Source: Azophilus sp963663395 (GTDB taxonomy: Bacteria > Pseudomonadota > Gammaproteobacteria > Pseudomonadales > Azotimanducaceae). From it: 64,000 bases of DNA. Of this stretch, positions 26,417 to 34,995 are shown one piece after another; the first letter of the stretch is position 1, and each line of letters starts with the position of its first letter. The notes beneath the pieces are model-generated. The model searched no databases. It had not been told where the DNA came from and saw only the letters and a program-made list of their open reading frames with translations. The DNA lies in assembly GCA_963663395.1 (NCBI GenBank), contig OY760226.1, positions 1,798,001 through 1,862,000 of the forward strand. The letters are read 5' to 3'. Both the position numbers and the translations under genes were made by a program.

Positions 26417-27697
26417 ATGCGCAGGCCCAACGTGAATCGAATGCAGAACCTGTCCCGGAAGCTGCTTTTCCTGGCAACAGTGCTGCTGCTCTGCACGGGC
26501 TTGACCGCCATTGCGGCCGACCGTTCGGAAAACTCAGTCCTCCTCGGCCTGACGGGAGACCTGCTGATCAACCGGGACGACCCCGAAGGGGTATTCAAGG
26601 AAATTCAGCCGGCCCTGGACGAACCCGACATTCTTTTCGGGAACGTGGAAACCGGATATTCGGACAAACCGCGGATTGCCCTGACCGCCGCCATTCCATC
26701 CTACGCACCCCTGTCCAACCTGGCAGCCTTTCCCGCCGCGGGTTTCGAAGTCGTTTCGATGGCCAACAACCACATAATGGACTCCGGGCCCGAGTCCATG
26801 CTGCAAGTGGTTCAGCGCCTCTCCGAAATGGGTGTGCGCACCGTGGGGGCCGGCATCAATCTTGCCGCCGCACGTGAGCCCGCCATCATCGAGAGAAACG
26901 GGCTGAAGATCGCCTACCTGGCCTACGCTTCGATGTTCCCCTACGGCTACGAGGCGCGGGCGAGCTTTCCGGGCCTGGTGCCCATGCGCTCCCACAACCT
27001 CTACATCGAACCGATCGAGAACAACTACACGCCGGGCGTCCCCCCGAGGATACGGGCCGTACCCCACGCCACCGACCTGAAGAACATGAAGGAAGACATC
27101 GCGAAGGCGCGGGAACGGGCGGATATCGTGGTCACCTCCTTTCACTGGGGCGATTTTCAGCGCCCGTTCCATCTGACCGATCACGAACGGAGGATCGCGC
27201 GCATCGTCATCGATGCAGGCGCCGACCTCGTGCTCGGTCATCACCACCACATTCTGCGCGGCATCGAGTGGTACAGGGGCAAGCCCATCTTCTACGGGCT
27301 TGGCCATTTCGTCTTCGACATCGCCGTCGACATGCCGGTGGAAGCCATCAAGCAGTTCAGCGGGCCTGCCGACGACCCGGATTTCTACGGGTTGGTCTGG
27401 CACGACGACTGGCCGCTGTTGCCGTTGCATCCCGATGCCCGGATGACGATGCTGGCCTATGCCCTGGTTTCCAGGGCCGGCGCCGTGGATGACATCGGTT
27501 TCCTGCCCGCCCGCCTGACGAAGACGGGGCATGTCGTACCGGTCAGCACGACATCCGACGAGGGTAGGCAGATCATCGAATACGTCATGAAAGGCATCCT
27601 CACACAGGATCTGAACGGCGTGGTGTCGAACGAGGGCACCATCACGCTTGGGGGACACAACACGGTCAGAGTGGTGCCGAGAGACGACGGGTCCTGA
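26417..27697 (+). CDS. CapA-like (poly-gamma-glutamate biosynthesis) metallophosphatase-fold protein
   Basis: A 426-residue exported protein with a signal peptide (LLFLATVLLLCTGLTAIAA). It carries the CapA/PgsA calcineurin-like motifs: GDLLINRDD, FGNVETGYSD, MANNHIMDSGPESM, SFHWGDFQRPF and LVLGHHHHILRGIEWYRG. In this fold the Asp/Asn/His residues bind two metal ions. CapA helps make or export poly-gamma-glutamate in Bacillus, but many gram-negative homologues sit in catabolic clusters and their reaction is unknown. ATGs at 26417 and 26441 are both plausible. Its stop is followed one base later by the start of the FMN dehydrogenase, so they are one operon. Confidence 0.8.
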   Translation: MRRPNVNRMQNLSRKLLFLATVLLLCTGLTAIAADRSENSVLLGLTGDLLINRDDPEGVFKEIQPALDEPDILFGNVETGYSDKPRIALTAAIPSYAPLSNLAAFPAAGFEVVSMANNHIMDSGPESMLQVVQRLSEMGVRTVGAGINLAAAREPAIIERNGLKIAYLAYASMFPYGYEARASFPGLVPMRSHNLYIEPIENNYTPGVPPRIRAVPHATDLKNMKEDIAKARERADIVVTSFHWGDFQRPFHLTDHERRIARIVIDAGADLVLGHHHHILRGIEWYRGKPIFYGLGHFVFDIAVDMPVEAIKQFSGPADDPDFYGLVWHDDWPLLPLHPDARMTMLAYALVSRAGAVDDIGFLPARLTKTGHVVPVSTTSDEGRQIIEYVMKGILTQDLNGVVSNEGTITLGGHNTVRVVPRDDGS

Positions 27698-27698
27698 C

Positions 27699-28889
27699 TT
27701 GCGAACTTTGTCGACACACCATCGCTTGCAACAGGCGTACAACGTCGACGATGTGCGCGAACTCGCGCGCCGCCGCCTGCCCCGCTTCATCTTCGACTAC
27801 CTCGACGGCGGCGCCGACGACGAGTACACCCGGGGCGAGAACGCGAAGTCGTTCGCCGCACTGTCGCTGCTGCAGCGGGTGCTTGTCGATGTGACCTCGG
27901 TGGACACGTCGACGACCCTGCTCGGCATGCCCACCGCGGTGCCCTTCATCCTGTCCAGTACCGGGGCGAGCCGCTTCTACCATTCCCGGGGCGAACTCGC
28001 CGCCGCGCGGGCGGCGGCCGCCTCTCAGGTGCTGTACGGCACCACCTCCTCGGCGATGTTCTCGTTGGAAGACGTGGCCGGCGTGGGCGAAGGGCCGCGC
28101 TTCTTCCAGGTGTACGTGCTGAAGGACAGGTCCATCACCGGCGAGTACGTCCAGCGCTGCAAGGCGGCCGGTTACGGCGCCATGTTCCTCACCGTCGACT
28201 GCGCCACCCACGGCAACCGGGAGCGGGACCTGCGCAACCGGATTTCCATTCCCCCCAAAGCCACCCCGCGCATACTCTGGCAACTGGCGAAAAGGCCCGG
28301 CTGGACGCTGGACTACCTGATGAATTCGGGCTGGCGCTTTCCGAACATCGAGGGCTACGTTGACGACTCCACCCGGGACGATTTCGGCTCGGTGGCGGAA
28401 TGGTTCGCCGATCAGCTCGACAAGAGCTTCACCTGGGACGACGCCGCGGCGCTCTGCAGCGACTGGGGCGGGCAGTTCGTCATCAAGGGCATCACCACCG
28501 TTGCCGACGCCCGGCTCGCCGCGGACATGGGCGCCACCGGCATCGTCATCTCGAACCACGGCGGCCGGCAGCTCGACCATGCCCCGACCACCCTCGAGGT
28601 GCTGCCGGAAATCGTCGATGCGGTGGGCGACGGCGTGGAAGTCCTGGTCGACAGCGGTTTCCGGCGCGGCACCGACATCATCAAGGCCCTGGCCCTCGGC
28701 GCCCGCGGCGTATTGATCGGCAAGGCCTATCTCTACGGGCTCGGCGCCGGCGGCGAGGCGGGCGTCACCCGGGTCATCGACATCCTGAAGGGCGAACTCG
28801 AGCGCAACATGACGCTGATGGGGCTGAGAAGCATCGACGAGATCACCAGCGACTGCGTTCGCTGGCGCGACCCGCGCTTCGTCCGCTGA
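27699..28889 (+). CDS. FMN-dependent 2-hydroxyacid dehydrogenase (LldD family)
   Basis: A roughly 396-residue TIM-barrel flavoenzyme. Family hallmarks are PRFIFDYLDGGADDEYT near the start, LSSTGASRFYH, VFL-type strand LTVDC, FVIKGITTVADARLA with the FMN-contact lysine, and the active-site ISNHGGRQLD with its catalytic histidine. RGVLIGKAYLYGLGAGGEAGV closes the barrel. It oxidises an L-2-hydroxyacid (lactate, mandelate or similar) to the 2-oxoacid. No ATG is available: TTG codons at 27699 or 27708 are the likely starts, directly after the CapA-like stop. The in-frame extension upstream overlaps CapA and is unlikely to be used. Confidence 0.85.
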   Translation: MRTLSTHHRLQQAYNVDDVRELARRRLPRFIFDYLDGGADDEYTRGENAKSFAALSLLQRVLVDVTSVDTSTTLLGMPTAVPFILSSTGASRFYHSRGELAAARAAAASQVLYGTTSSAMFSLEDVAGVGEGPRFFQVYVLKDRSITGEYVQRCKAAGYGAMFLTVDCATHGNRERDLRNRISIPPKATPRILWQLAKRPGWTLDYLMNSGWRFPNIEGYVDDSTRDDFGSVAEWFADQLDKSFTWDDAAALCSDWGGQFVIKGITTVADARLAADMGATGIVISNHGGRQLDHAPTTLEVLPEIVDAVGDGVEVLVDSGFRRGTDIIKALALGARGVLIGKAYLYGLGAGGEAGVTRVIDILKGELERNMTLMGLRSIDEITSDCVRWRDPRFVR

Positions 28890-28942
28890 AGCGCATTGCG
28901 CTGATCGTGAAAGACGGCCGGATTTACAAGAATGAACTCTGA
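28886..28942 (+). pseudogene. C-terminal relic of a third prolidase-like amidohydrolase
   Basis: Nineteen codons ending in LIVKDGRIYKNEL and a stop. The two intact amidohydrolases end LIMKDGIVFKNTL and VIMKDGVIYKNAL at exactly their C-termini. The match marks the tail of a lost paralogue between the dehydrogenase and the D-aminoacylase-like gene, whose ATG overlaps it. Confidence 0.65.
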
Positions 28943-30521
28943 ACCGTTCCGGCCAGGGCTCCGCGCGCTGGCCCTGGTACTGGCCCTGGCCCTCGCCTGC
29001 CCGCTGCCGGCCGCATGGGCTGCCGACTACGACGTCGTCATTTCCGGCGGACGCGTCATGGACCCGCAGACCGGGTTCGACGAGGTGGCCAACCTCGGTA
29101 TCCGCGGCGACAGGATTGTGCGCATCTCCTCCGGGGGATTGCGGGGCGCGATCGAAATCGATGCACGGGAGCTGGTCGTCGCGCCCGGTTTCATCGACAC
29201 CCACGTGCACGGCCAGACCCGCTTTGGCAGCAAGCTCATGCTGCGCGACGGCGTCACCACCACCCTGGACCTGGAGGTCGGCGGCATCAACGTCGGCGCC
29301 TGGTACGCCGCGCGCAAGGGCCGCTGGCAGACCAACCACGGCGTCTCGGCTTCCCACGAATTCGCCCGCATGGCCGTTCTGGACGAACTGCGGTTCGATG
29401 GCCCGCTGGACGCTCAGCACATCGGTCCCACGCGTGCCCGCGCCGAGCGCGACAACGGTGTGCCGGATTTCGCCGTCACCATCCCGGACTCCGCACAACT
29501 GGTTGCCATCCTGGAAATCGTCGACAGCGAACTGGCGCAAGGCGCGCTGGGCCTCGGTTCCACGGTGGGCTACATGGCCAAAGGGGTCACTACGGGGGAG
29601 ATGTTCGCCCTGCAGCAACTGGCGGCGAGCTACGGCCGCGGCACGTTCAGCCATGTCCGCTTCCTCGGCAACAACCTGCCGCCCGCCGAAGGTACACTGG
29701 GTTTCGCCGAAGCCTTCGCCAACGCCATGGCATTGCGGGCGCCGTTCATGGCCGTGCACGACAACAACCGCGGCTGGCAGGAAAACGAGGCCAAGCTGGC
29801 CGGCGCCCGCGCCCAGGGTCACAACGCCTGGTCCGAGTACTACCCGTACGTCTCCGGGTCCGGCCCCATCGGCTCGGAATTCCTGAGGCCGGAAACACTG
29901 CTGCACGACTGGCAGCTTACCTACGAAGATTCCATGATGGACCCGGCCACCGGAGAATTCTTCACACAAGCCACCTATGAAGCCAAACGCAACGAAGACC
30001 CGGGTTACATCGTGGTGCTCTTCGTGCGCCAGCGCGAGGCCTGGCTGCCCGAGTGGCTGACCCGGCCGCACGCCACCGTGGGCAGCGACGGCATGCCCAC
30101 CACCGACGCCGACGGCAACGATCTCACCTGGGAGCACCCGTACAGCGCCTTCGTCGGCCACCCGCGAACCGCGGGCAGCCACGCCCGGGTACTGCGCCTC
30201 GGCCGCGAACACAGTGTCGACCTGATGCAGACGCTCCGCCAGCTCAGCTACTGGTCTGCGCTGCACCTGGGGGAGGCGGGGATCGAAGCAATGCAGGCGC
30301 GGGGCCGGATCCAGGAAGGCATGATTGCGGACATCACCGTTTTCGATCCGGAAACGGTCACCGACAATGCCACGCACAAGCGGGGCGAACAGGGCGCGCC
30401 TTCCACCGGAATTCCGTACGTCCTGGTCAGCGGCCAGGTTGTCGTTCACGATTCCACGGTGCAACGGGTGTTTCCCGGACAGCCGATCCGCTACCAGAAC
30501 AAGGCGCAATCTGACTCATGA
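28932..30521 (+). CDS. Exported D-aminoacylase-like amidohydrolase
   Basis: A 529-residue protein with a signal peptide (ALVLALALACPLPAAWAA). It belongs to the N-acyl-D-amino-acid deacylase branch of amidohydrolases: YDVVISGGRVMDP at the start, APGFIDTHVHGQ with the metal histidines, GVTTTLDLEVGG, then VGSDGMPTT near residue 385 and HPRTAGSHARVL, the classic substrate-binding Asp and C-terminal loop. It would release D- or glycine-type amino acids from N-acyl forms in the periplasm. Its ATG lies inside the relic tail of another amidohydrolase. With the 2-hydroxyacid dehydrogenase and CapA-like gene upstream it forms a run of same-strand genes. Confidence 0.85.
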   Translation: MNSEPFRPGLRALALVLALALACPLPAAWAADYDVVISGGRVMDPQTGFDEVANLGIRGDRIVRISSGGLRGAIEIDARELVVAPGFIDTHVHGQTRFGSKLMLRDGVTTTLDLEVGGINVGAWYAARKGRWQTNHGVSASHEFARMAVLDELRFDGPLDAQHIGPTRARAERDNGVPDFAVTIPDSAQLVAILEIVDSELAQGALGLGSTVGYMAKGVTTGEMFALQQLAASYGRGTFSHVRFLGNNLPPAEGTLGFAEAFANAMALRAPFMAVHDNNRGWQENEAKLAGARAQGHNAWSEYYPYVSGSGPIGSEFLRPETLLHDWQLTYEDSMMDPATGEFFTQATYEAKRNEDPGYIVVLFVRQREAWLPEWLTRPHATVGSDGMPTTDADGNDLTWEHPYSAFVGHPRTAGSHARVLRLGREHSVDLMQTLRQLSYWSALHLGEAGIEAMQARGRIQEGMIADITVFDPETVTDNATHKRGEQGAPSTGIPYVLVSGQVVVHDSTVQRVFPGQPIRYQNKAQSDS

Positions 30522-30525
30522 AAGT

Positions 30526-30578
30526 TTCCGCCCCGGTGCGCCGGGACGAGGACGCGGTGCGCTAAAGCGCAAGGAACA
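30526..30578 (+). repeat. Dispersed double-hairpin element, copy A
   Basis: A 53-bp sequence nearly identical (about 47 of 53) to one at 61375-61427 on the other strand. It contains two hairpins, CCCGG-TGCG-CCGGG and TGCGCT-AA-AGCGCA, separated by GACGAGGACGCGG. It starts four bases after the stop of the D-aminoacylase-like gene. Confidence 0.75.
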
Positions 30579-30611
30579 GACCAGTAAAGGAAACTAGCCA
30601 CCGGATTTTCC

Positions 30612-31757
30612 ATGGACTTCACGCCCACCAACGAACAACGCATCGCCGTCGACTCGTTCCGCCGCTTGCTCGACAGGGAGATCGCTCCCCGGATCGCCGG
30701 GTTCGATGACACTTTCATCCCCAGGGATACCATGCAGGAACTGCTCCAGGCGCTACTGCCCTTCGGCATGGGCAATGGCCTGGTCGGCGAGGCGGAAGGC
30801 GGCCTGGGCCTCGACCCGCTCACCGTGGGCCTGCTCTTCGAGGAACTGGCGCGGGTCTCCCCGGACCTCGCCATCGTGGTGTTGATCCAGATGGAAGCCG
30901 GCCTGCTGCTCGCCGCCGGTTCCGAGTCCATCCGTGAGAATTACCTGGCTCCCCTGCTCGGCGGTGAAAAGTTCGGCTGCATCGGCATCAGCGAACCCGG
31001 CGCCGGCTCGAACATCGCCGAACTCCGGTGCCGGGCGCGCCGGGACGGTGACGGTTACGCGCTATCCGGAGAAAAACAGTGGATCTCCAGCGGCCACTAC
31101 TCCGACTTCTGCATCTGCGTCGCACGGGACGAGGACGGCCCGGGCGACGGCATTGGCCTGTTCATCGTCGACCGGGAAGCAGGCTACGAGAGCCGCAACA
31201 TTCCCAAGATGGCCCTGAACCGGCAGTCGACCGCCCAGCTGCACTTCGACGGCGCCAAGGTACCGCCGGCCAACCTGCTCGTGCCGCCGGGCGACGGCCT
31301 TAAACGGCTGATGACGCTGCTGGCCGGCTCGCGCCCGCTGGTCGGGCTGCTGGCCGTGGGGGTAGCCCGGGCTGCGCTGGACCACTCAATTGAGTACGCC
31401 AGAACCCGGGAACAGCACGGCAAGGTCATTGCCCGCCACCAACTGGTACAGGCGCGCATCGCCGACATGGCCGTCAAGATCGACGCGGCGCGGCTGCTGC
31501 TGTACCGGGCACTCGACCTGGCGGGCCGCGGTGAGCGCAGCGACATCGAGAGCAGCATGGCCAAGCACTTCGCCACCGAGGCCGCCTGCGAAATCACCCG
31601 GCATGCGGTGGCCATTCACGGCGGCAACGGCGTCGCCCGTGAGTTCCCGGTGGAGGAACTGTATCGGATTGCACCGATTCTCACCGTTACCGAAGGTACG
31701 CCGGAGATGCAGCAACTGATAATCGGCCGCAGCCTGCTCGGCGAATCGGCCTTTTGA
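30612..31757 (+). CDS. Acyl-CoA dehydrogenase, short/medium-chain type
   Basis: A 381-residue acyl-CoA dehydrogenase distinct from the one at 650-1852. It has GCIGISEPGAGSNIAELRCRA as the flavin/substrate motif. The C-terminal VTEGTPEMQQLIIGRSLLG places the catalytic glutamate in the usual TEGT position near residue 360. AIHGGNGVAREFPVEELYR precedes it. It introduces a 2,3-double bond into a short or medium acyl-CoA, with ETF as electron acceptor. It starts at ATG 30612, after copy A of the dispersed repeat, so it may be a separate transcript. It converges with gph. Confidence 0.9.
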   Translation: MDFTPTNEQRIAVDSFRRLLDREIAPRIAGFDDTFIPRDTMQELLQALLPFGMGNGLVGEAEGGLGLDPLTVGLLFEELARVSPDLAIVVLIQMEAGLLLAAGSESIRENYLAPLLGGEKFGCIGISEPGAGSNIAELRCRARRDGDGYALSGEKQWISSGHYSDFCICVARDEDGPGDGIGLFIVDREAGYESRNIPKMALNRQSTAQLHFDGAKVPPANLLVPPGDGLKRLMTLLAGSRPLVGLLAVGVARAALDHSIEYARTREQHGKVIARHQLVQARIADMAVKIDAARLLLYRALDLAGRGERSDIESSMAKHFATEAACEITRHAVAIHGGNGVAREFPVEELYRIAPILTVTEGTPEMQQLIIGRSLLGESAF

Positions 31758-31774
31758 GCCAGGACCGGTGCGGG

Positions 31775-32539
31775 CTAGACCAATTCTCCCAGCGACCGGA
31801 TGATCGCATCGGCCCCGAGCCGCTCCGGCGCGATGCCGTGGTTGTAGCCGTCCGGAAGGCACACTACCGGGCAGCCCGCGGCCCGGGAGGCGTTGACGTC
31901 GGTCAGCGAGTCGCCGACGAAGAGGATTTCCTGCGTCGACAGGCCGATGCGGTCGCAGGCGTACAGGATGGGGTCGGCCGCCGGCTTCGGGTTCGCCGCG
32001 GTGTCGCCGCCGACGATGGCGTCGAACCAGGCGGTGAGTTCCAGTTCATCGAGCAGCTTGCGGGTCAGTTCGATGCGCTTGTTGGTCACTACGGCCAGCT
32101 TCGCCCGCCGTTCCGACAGAGTGCGCAACGTCTCTACGACGTGGGGAAAAGGCCGGCTCATATCGGCGATGTGCGCCCCGTAGTGGTCGAGAAACAGCTC
32201 CAGCATGGCATCCACCAGTGCGGGGTCGACCGCGGTGTGCGAAGCGCCCGGCGGTTCCGCCGGTTGACCACCGCCCGGCGCATGGCCGTCGAGCGCTGCG
32301 GCTGGTTCGCCGGCAGACGGATTGCCCGCGGCATCCGCCTGCGCCGCCGCAACCGCATGCTCGATACAGTGCTTGCCACCGTGGCCGACCCAGTGGCGTA
32401 CCAGGGATTCGGGAGCCGGGGCGTAGCCGAACTGTTCGAGGGCGTGGTTCACCGCGGCGCAGATATCCGGCGCCGTGTCGATCAGGGTGCCGTCGAGATC
32501 GAACAGGTAACCCCGGAAACCCCGGGGATCAAGCGCCAT
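31775..32539 (-). CDS. gph: Phosphoglycolate phosphatase
   Basis: A 254-residue HAD hydrolase that dephosphorylates 2-phosphoglycolate formed during DNA repair. The nucleophile motif is FDLDGTLIDTAPD (D14, D16), motif II is VVTNK and the acidic motif is FVGDSLTDVNASRAAG. The start ATG overlaps the last 11 bases of rpe, the usual coupled gph/rpe arrangement. An oddity is a roughly 37-residue Ala/Gly/Pro-rich stretch (about residues 68-104) inside the cap domain, which makes the protein about 30 residues longer than typical Gph. The upstream frame to 32590 is not used. Confidence 0.88.
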   Translation of the reverse strand: MALDPRGFRGYLFDLDGTLIDTAPDICAAVNHALEQFGYAPAPESLVRHWVGHGGKHCIEHAVAAAQADAAGNPSAGEPAAALDGHAPGGGQPAEPPGASHTAVDPALVDAMLELFLDHYGAHIADMSRPFPHVVETLRTLSERRAKLAVVTNKRIELTRKLLDELELTAWFDAIVGGDTAANPKPAADPILYACDRIGLSTQEILFVGDSLTDVNASRAAGCPVVCLPDGYNHGIAPERLGADAIIRSLGELV

Positions 32540-33203
32540 GGGCGGAATCCAGGGCGGCGCGCATGGCGGCGATGGTGGCGGCGTAGTCATCGGTGCCGAA
32601 GATGGCGCTGCCGGCCACGAACGTATCCGCGCCGGCCCGGGCAGCCTCGGCGATATTGCCTGTCTTGATGCCGCCGTCCACTTCCAGGCGGATATTCCGG
32701 CCGCACTCGTCGATGCTCTGGCGAACGCGGCGCAGCTTGTCGAGGCTTTCCGGAATGAACGCCTGGCCGCCGAAGCCGGGGTTCACCGACATGATCAGCA
32801 CCAGGTCGACCAGGCCGATCGCCTCGTTCAGGGCGTGCAGGGGCGTTGCCGGGTTGAACACGATGCCCGCCTGCGCGCCGCCTTCGCGAATCAGCGACAG
32901 CGTCCGGTGCAGGTGTTCCGTCGATTCGGGGTGAACGCTGATGAGGTTGGCGCCGGCATCCAGGAAATCGAAGATCAGCCGGTCTGCCGGTTTCACCATC
33001 AGGTGCACGTCCATGAAGCAGTCGATGCCCGCCTTGCGCAGCGATTGCAGCACCAGCGGCCCGATGGTCAGGTTGGGCACGTAGTGATTGTCCATGACAT
33101 CGAAGTGGATGATGTCGGCGCCGGCATCGAGCACGGCGGTGATTTCTTCGCCGAGGCGGGAGAAATCAGCGGACAGGATGGACGGGGCGATCCAGGGTTG
33201 CAT
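32529..33203 (-). CDS. rpe: Ribulose-phosphate 3-epimerase
   Basis: A 224-residue TIM-barrel enzyme that interconverts ribulose-5-phosphate and xylulose-5-phosphate. Metal and catalytic motifs are complete: APSILSADFSRLGEE, HFDVMDNHYVPNLTIGP, MDVHLMV, IMSVNPGFGGQAFI and EVDGGIKTGN. The ATG at 33203 gives the canonical MQPWIAPS start. It is the gene before gph. An insertion sequence lies just upstream (33281-35013), between it and murU, so rpe may now depend on a promoter in the 77-bp gap or in the IS. Confidence 0.95.
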   Translation of the reverse strand: MQPWIAPSILSADFSRLGEEITAVLDAGADIIHFDVMDNHYVPNLTIGPLVLQSLRKAGIDCFMDVHLMVKPADRLIFDFLDAGANLISVHPESTEHLHRTLSLIREGGAQAGIVFNPATPLHALNEAIGLVDLVLIMSVNPGFGGQAFIPESLDKLRRVRQSIDECGRNIRLEVDGGIKTGNIAEAARAGADTFVAGSAIFGTDDYAATIAAMRAALDSAHGA

Positions 33204-33282
33204 CTGAGTGGGTGACGGTGTCCCGTCCTTGGCAAAACGGCATTTTATAGAGGTCGGGAGGCTTTGCCCAACCGCCGCACTG

Positions 33283-33340
33283 TCCAACGCGAGATGAGGG
33301 TGAAGCGGAGGGTTGATTCCAACGCGAAGTGAGGGTGAAG
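33283..33340 (+). repeat. Doubled left-end repeat of the IS
   Basis: TCCAACGCGA(GA/AG)TGAGGGTGAAG occurs at 33283-33305 and 33318-33340, 35 bp apart start to start, just before the transposase. Paired end repeats of this kind usually bind the transposase. Confidence 0.7.
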
Positions 33341-33364
33341 GGATGTCAGGCGCATCATTTTGGA

Positions 33365-34636
33365 ATGATCGTGGACATCCAAACGCGGCGGCTACGCACC
33401 ATCGGGCAGCTTTGTGCCTTCATCGAGGGCAACGAGGCGGTGATCTTTCATCCCCAGGATCGGGGCGGGGTCTACACCTTCATTCGGGAAACGCTGGTGC
33501 GCTTCGGCTACGTGACGCTCGGCAAGCGGGACAAGGGGGTGGTGTTGAAGTTTCTGGTGGTTGCGACCGGCCATTCGCGCCAGCAGATGGAGCGTCTGGT
33601 CCGGCAGTGGCGCGAGACGGGGGTGATCCGGGATCGGCGGGGTGGCGCCCGCGGTCGACCGTTTGTACGCAAGTACAGCGGCGCGGACATCCGTCTGTTG
33701 GCGGAGGTCGACGAAGCGTTCGAGCAGATGTCGGGCTTGGCGACGCGCGAGATCCTGCGGCGCCAGTACGAGGTGTTTGGCGATCCGCGCTTCGAGCGGC
33801 TGGCGACGATTTCCAACGGGCACATCTACAATCTGCGCGCCTCCTCGACCTATCGCGCCAAGCGCACGGTATGGACCAAGACGCGGGCGGTGACGGTGAG
33901 CATCGGCCTGCGCCAGGCCCCGCAACCCGATGGGCAGCCGGGTCATGTCCGTGTCGACACCGTTCACCAAGGCGATCGGGACGGGATCAAGGGCGTGTAT
34001 CTGATCAATTTGGTGGACGAGGTCACCCAGTTCGAGTTCGTCGGTGCGGTAGTGGGTATCTCTGAGCGCTTCCTGGTCCCGCTGCTCGAGGGGCTGTTGT
34101 TGTCCTTTCCGTTCCCGATCCTCGGCTTCCACGCCGACAACGGCAGCGAATACATCAACCACCGGGTCGCTGCGCTTCTCGAGAAGCTACGCGTCGGGCG
34201 GTTCACCAAGTCCCGGTCCCGGCATTCCAACGACAACGCGCTAGTCGAGGGCAAGAACGCCAATGTGATCCGCAAGTGGTTCGGCCACGACCACATCCCG
34301 CAGCGCTTCGCGCCCGAGGTCAACCGCTTCGCGCAGGCCACCCTGTCCCCCTTCCTCAACTTCCACCGCCCTTGCCTGTTCGCCACCGAGTACCGGGACG
34401 GCCAAGGAAGGATTCGGCGCAAGTACCTCGCCGAGCACGTCATGACGCCCTACGCCAAACTCCGCAGCCTGGCCGACGCCGAGCACTTGCTCAAACCCGG
34501 TGTCCGCTTTGCCTTGCTGGACGCCATGGCAACGGCCGAGACCGATCTGGAGGCCGTTCGGCGCGTGCAGGCCGAGCGGCGCGAGCTGTTCCGGCTCATC
34601 GGTGACGGCAGCACGGCCGTCCGAGCCGCCGGATGA
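33365..34636 (+). CDS. DDE (rve) transposase
   Basis: A 423-residue transposase with an N-terminal helix-turn-helix region (TGHSRQQMERLVRQWRETG near residue 68-86) and a retroviral-integrase-type core. The triad is D198 (RVDTVHQGD), D258 (FHADNGSEYIN) and E295 (NDNALVEGKNANVI). It is intact, with no frameshift. The ATG at 33365 is preferred; an in-frame GTG at 33329 lies inside the end repeat. It is the only gene of the surrounding IS. Confidence 0.88.
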   Translation: MIVDIQTRRLRTIGQLCAFIEGNEAVIFHPQDRGGVYTFIRETLVRFGYVTLGKRDKGVVLKFLVVATGHSRQQMERLVRQWRETGVIRDRRGGARGRPFVRKYSGADIRLLAEVDEAFEQMSGLATREILRRQYEVFGDPRFERLATISNGHIYNLRASSTYRAKRTVWTKTRAVTVSIGLRQAPQPDGQPGHVRVDTVHQGDRDGIKGVYLINLVDEVTQFEFVGAVVGISERFLVPLLEGLLLSFPFPILGFHADNGSEYINHRVAALLEKLRVGRFTKSRSRHSNDNALVEGKNANVIRKWFGHDHIPQRFAPEVNRFAQATLSPFLNFHRPCLFATEYRDGQGRIRRKYLAEHVMTPYAKLRSLADAEHLLKPGVRFALLDAMATAETDLEAVRRVQAERRELFRLIGDGSTAVRAAG

Positions 34637-34995
34637 TGGGCGACGGGTGGCGACATCAGGAAGCGGAACCGTCCTGTGGATTTGTGGACGAGTCCTTCGG
34701 ACCGGCCCACGCCCTGCGGGCCGTGTGGACAGCCCGTGGACAACGCGCCAGGCGCGCGTTGCCCACCGCCTGCCCACACTCGCGGGCCTCTCGCCCACAA
34801 CTCCACAGGACCGACAACCATTTTTTTTCACAAGTGGTCTGTACCACCGGAACCCATGCGTTCGATCCAGACCAACCGATTGGCTCGAAATCACCCAAGT
34901 CGCTCTTGACCAGCGACGCTTCTCGCCCAATCATCCCGTCATCGCGCAAACGGCATCCGACTTCAACAAGCCTCGCAACAAGACCAATTTCACCC
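34637..34995. other. Non-coding tail of the IS
   Basis: A 359-bp stretch after the transposase with no credible gene. It is rich in TGTGGA/TCCACA-like words (34675-34810) and has a perfect hairpin CAACGCGC-CAGGC-GCGCGTTG at 34741-34761 and an A/T8 run near 34822. It could be a regulatory or transposase-binding subterminal region. Confidence 0.4.

Noticed and set aside
27666..30509. 947-codon open frame on the minus strand
   Set aside because: It mirrors the FMN dehydrogenase and the D-aminoacylase-like genes, both of which have clear domains. It is a shadow frame.
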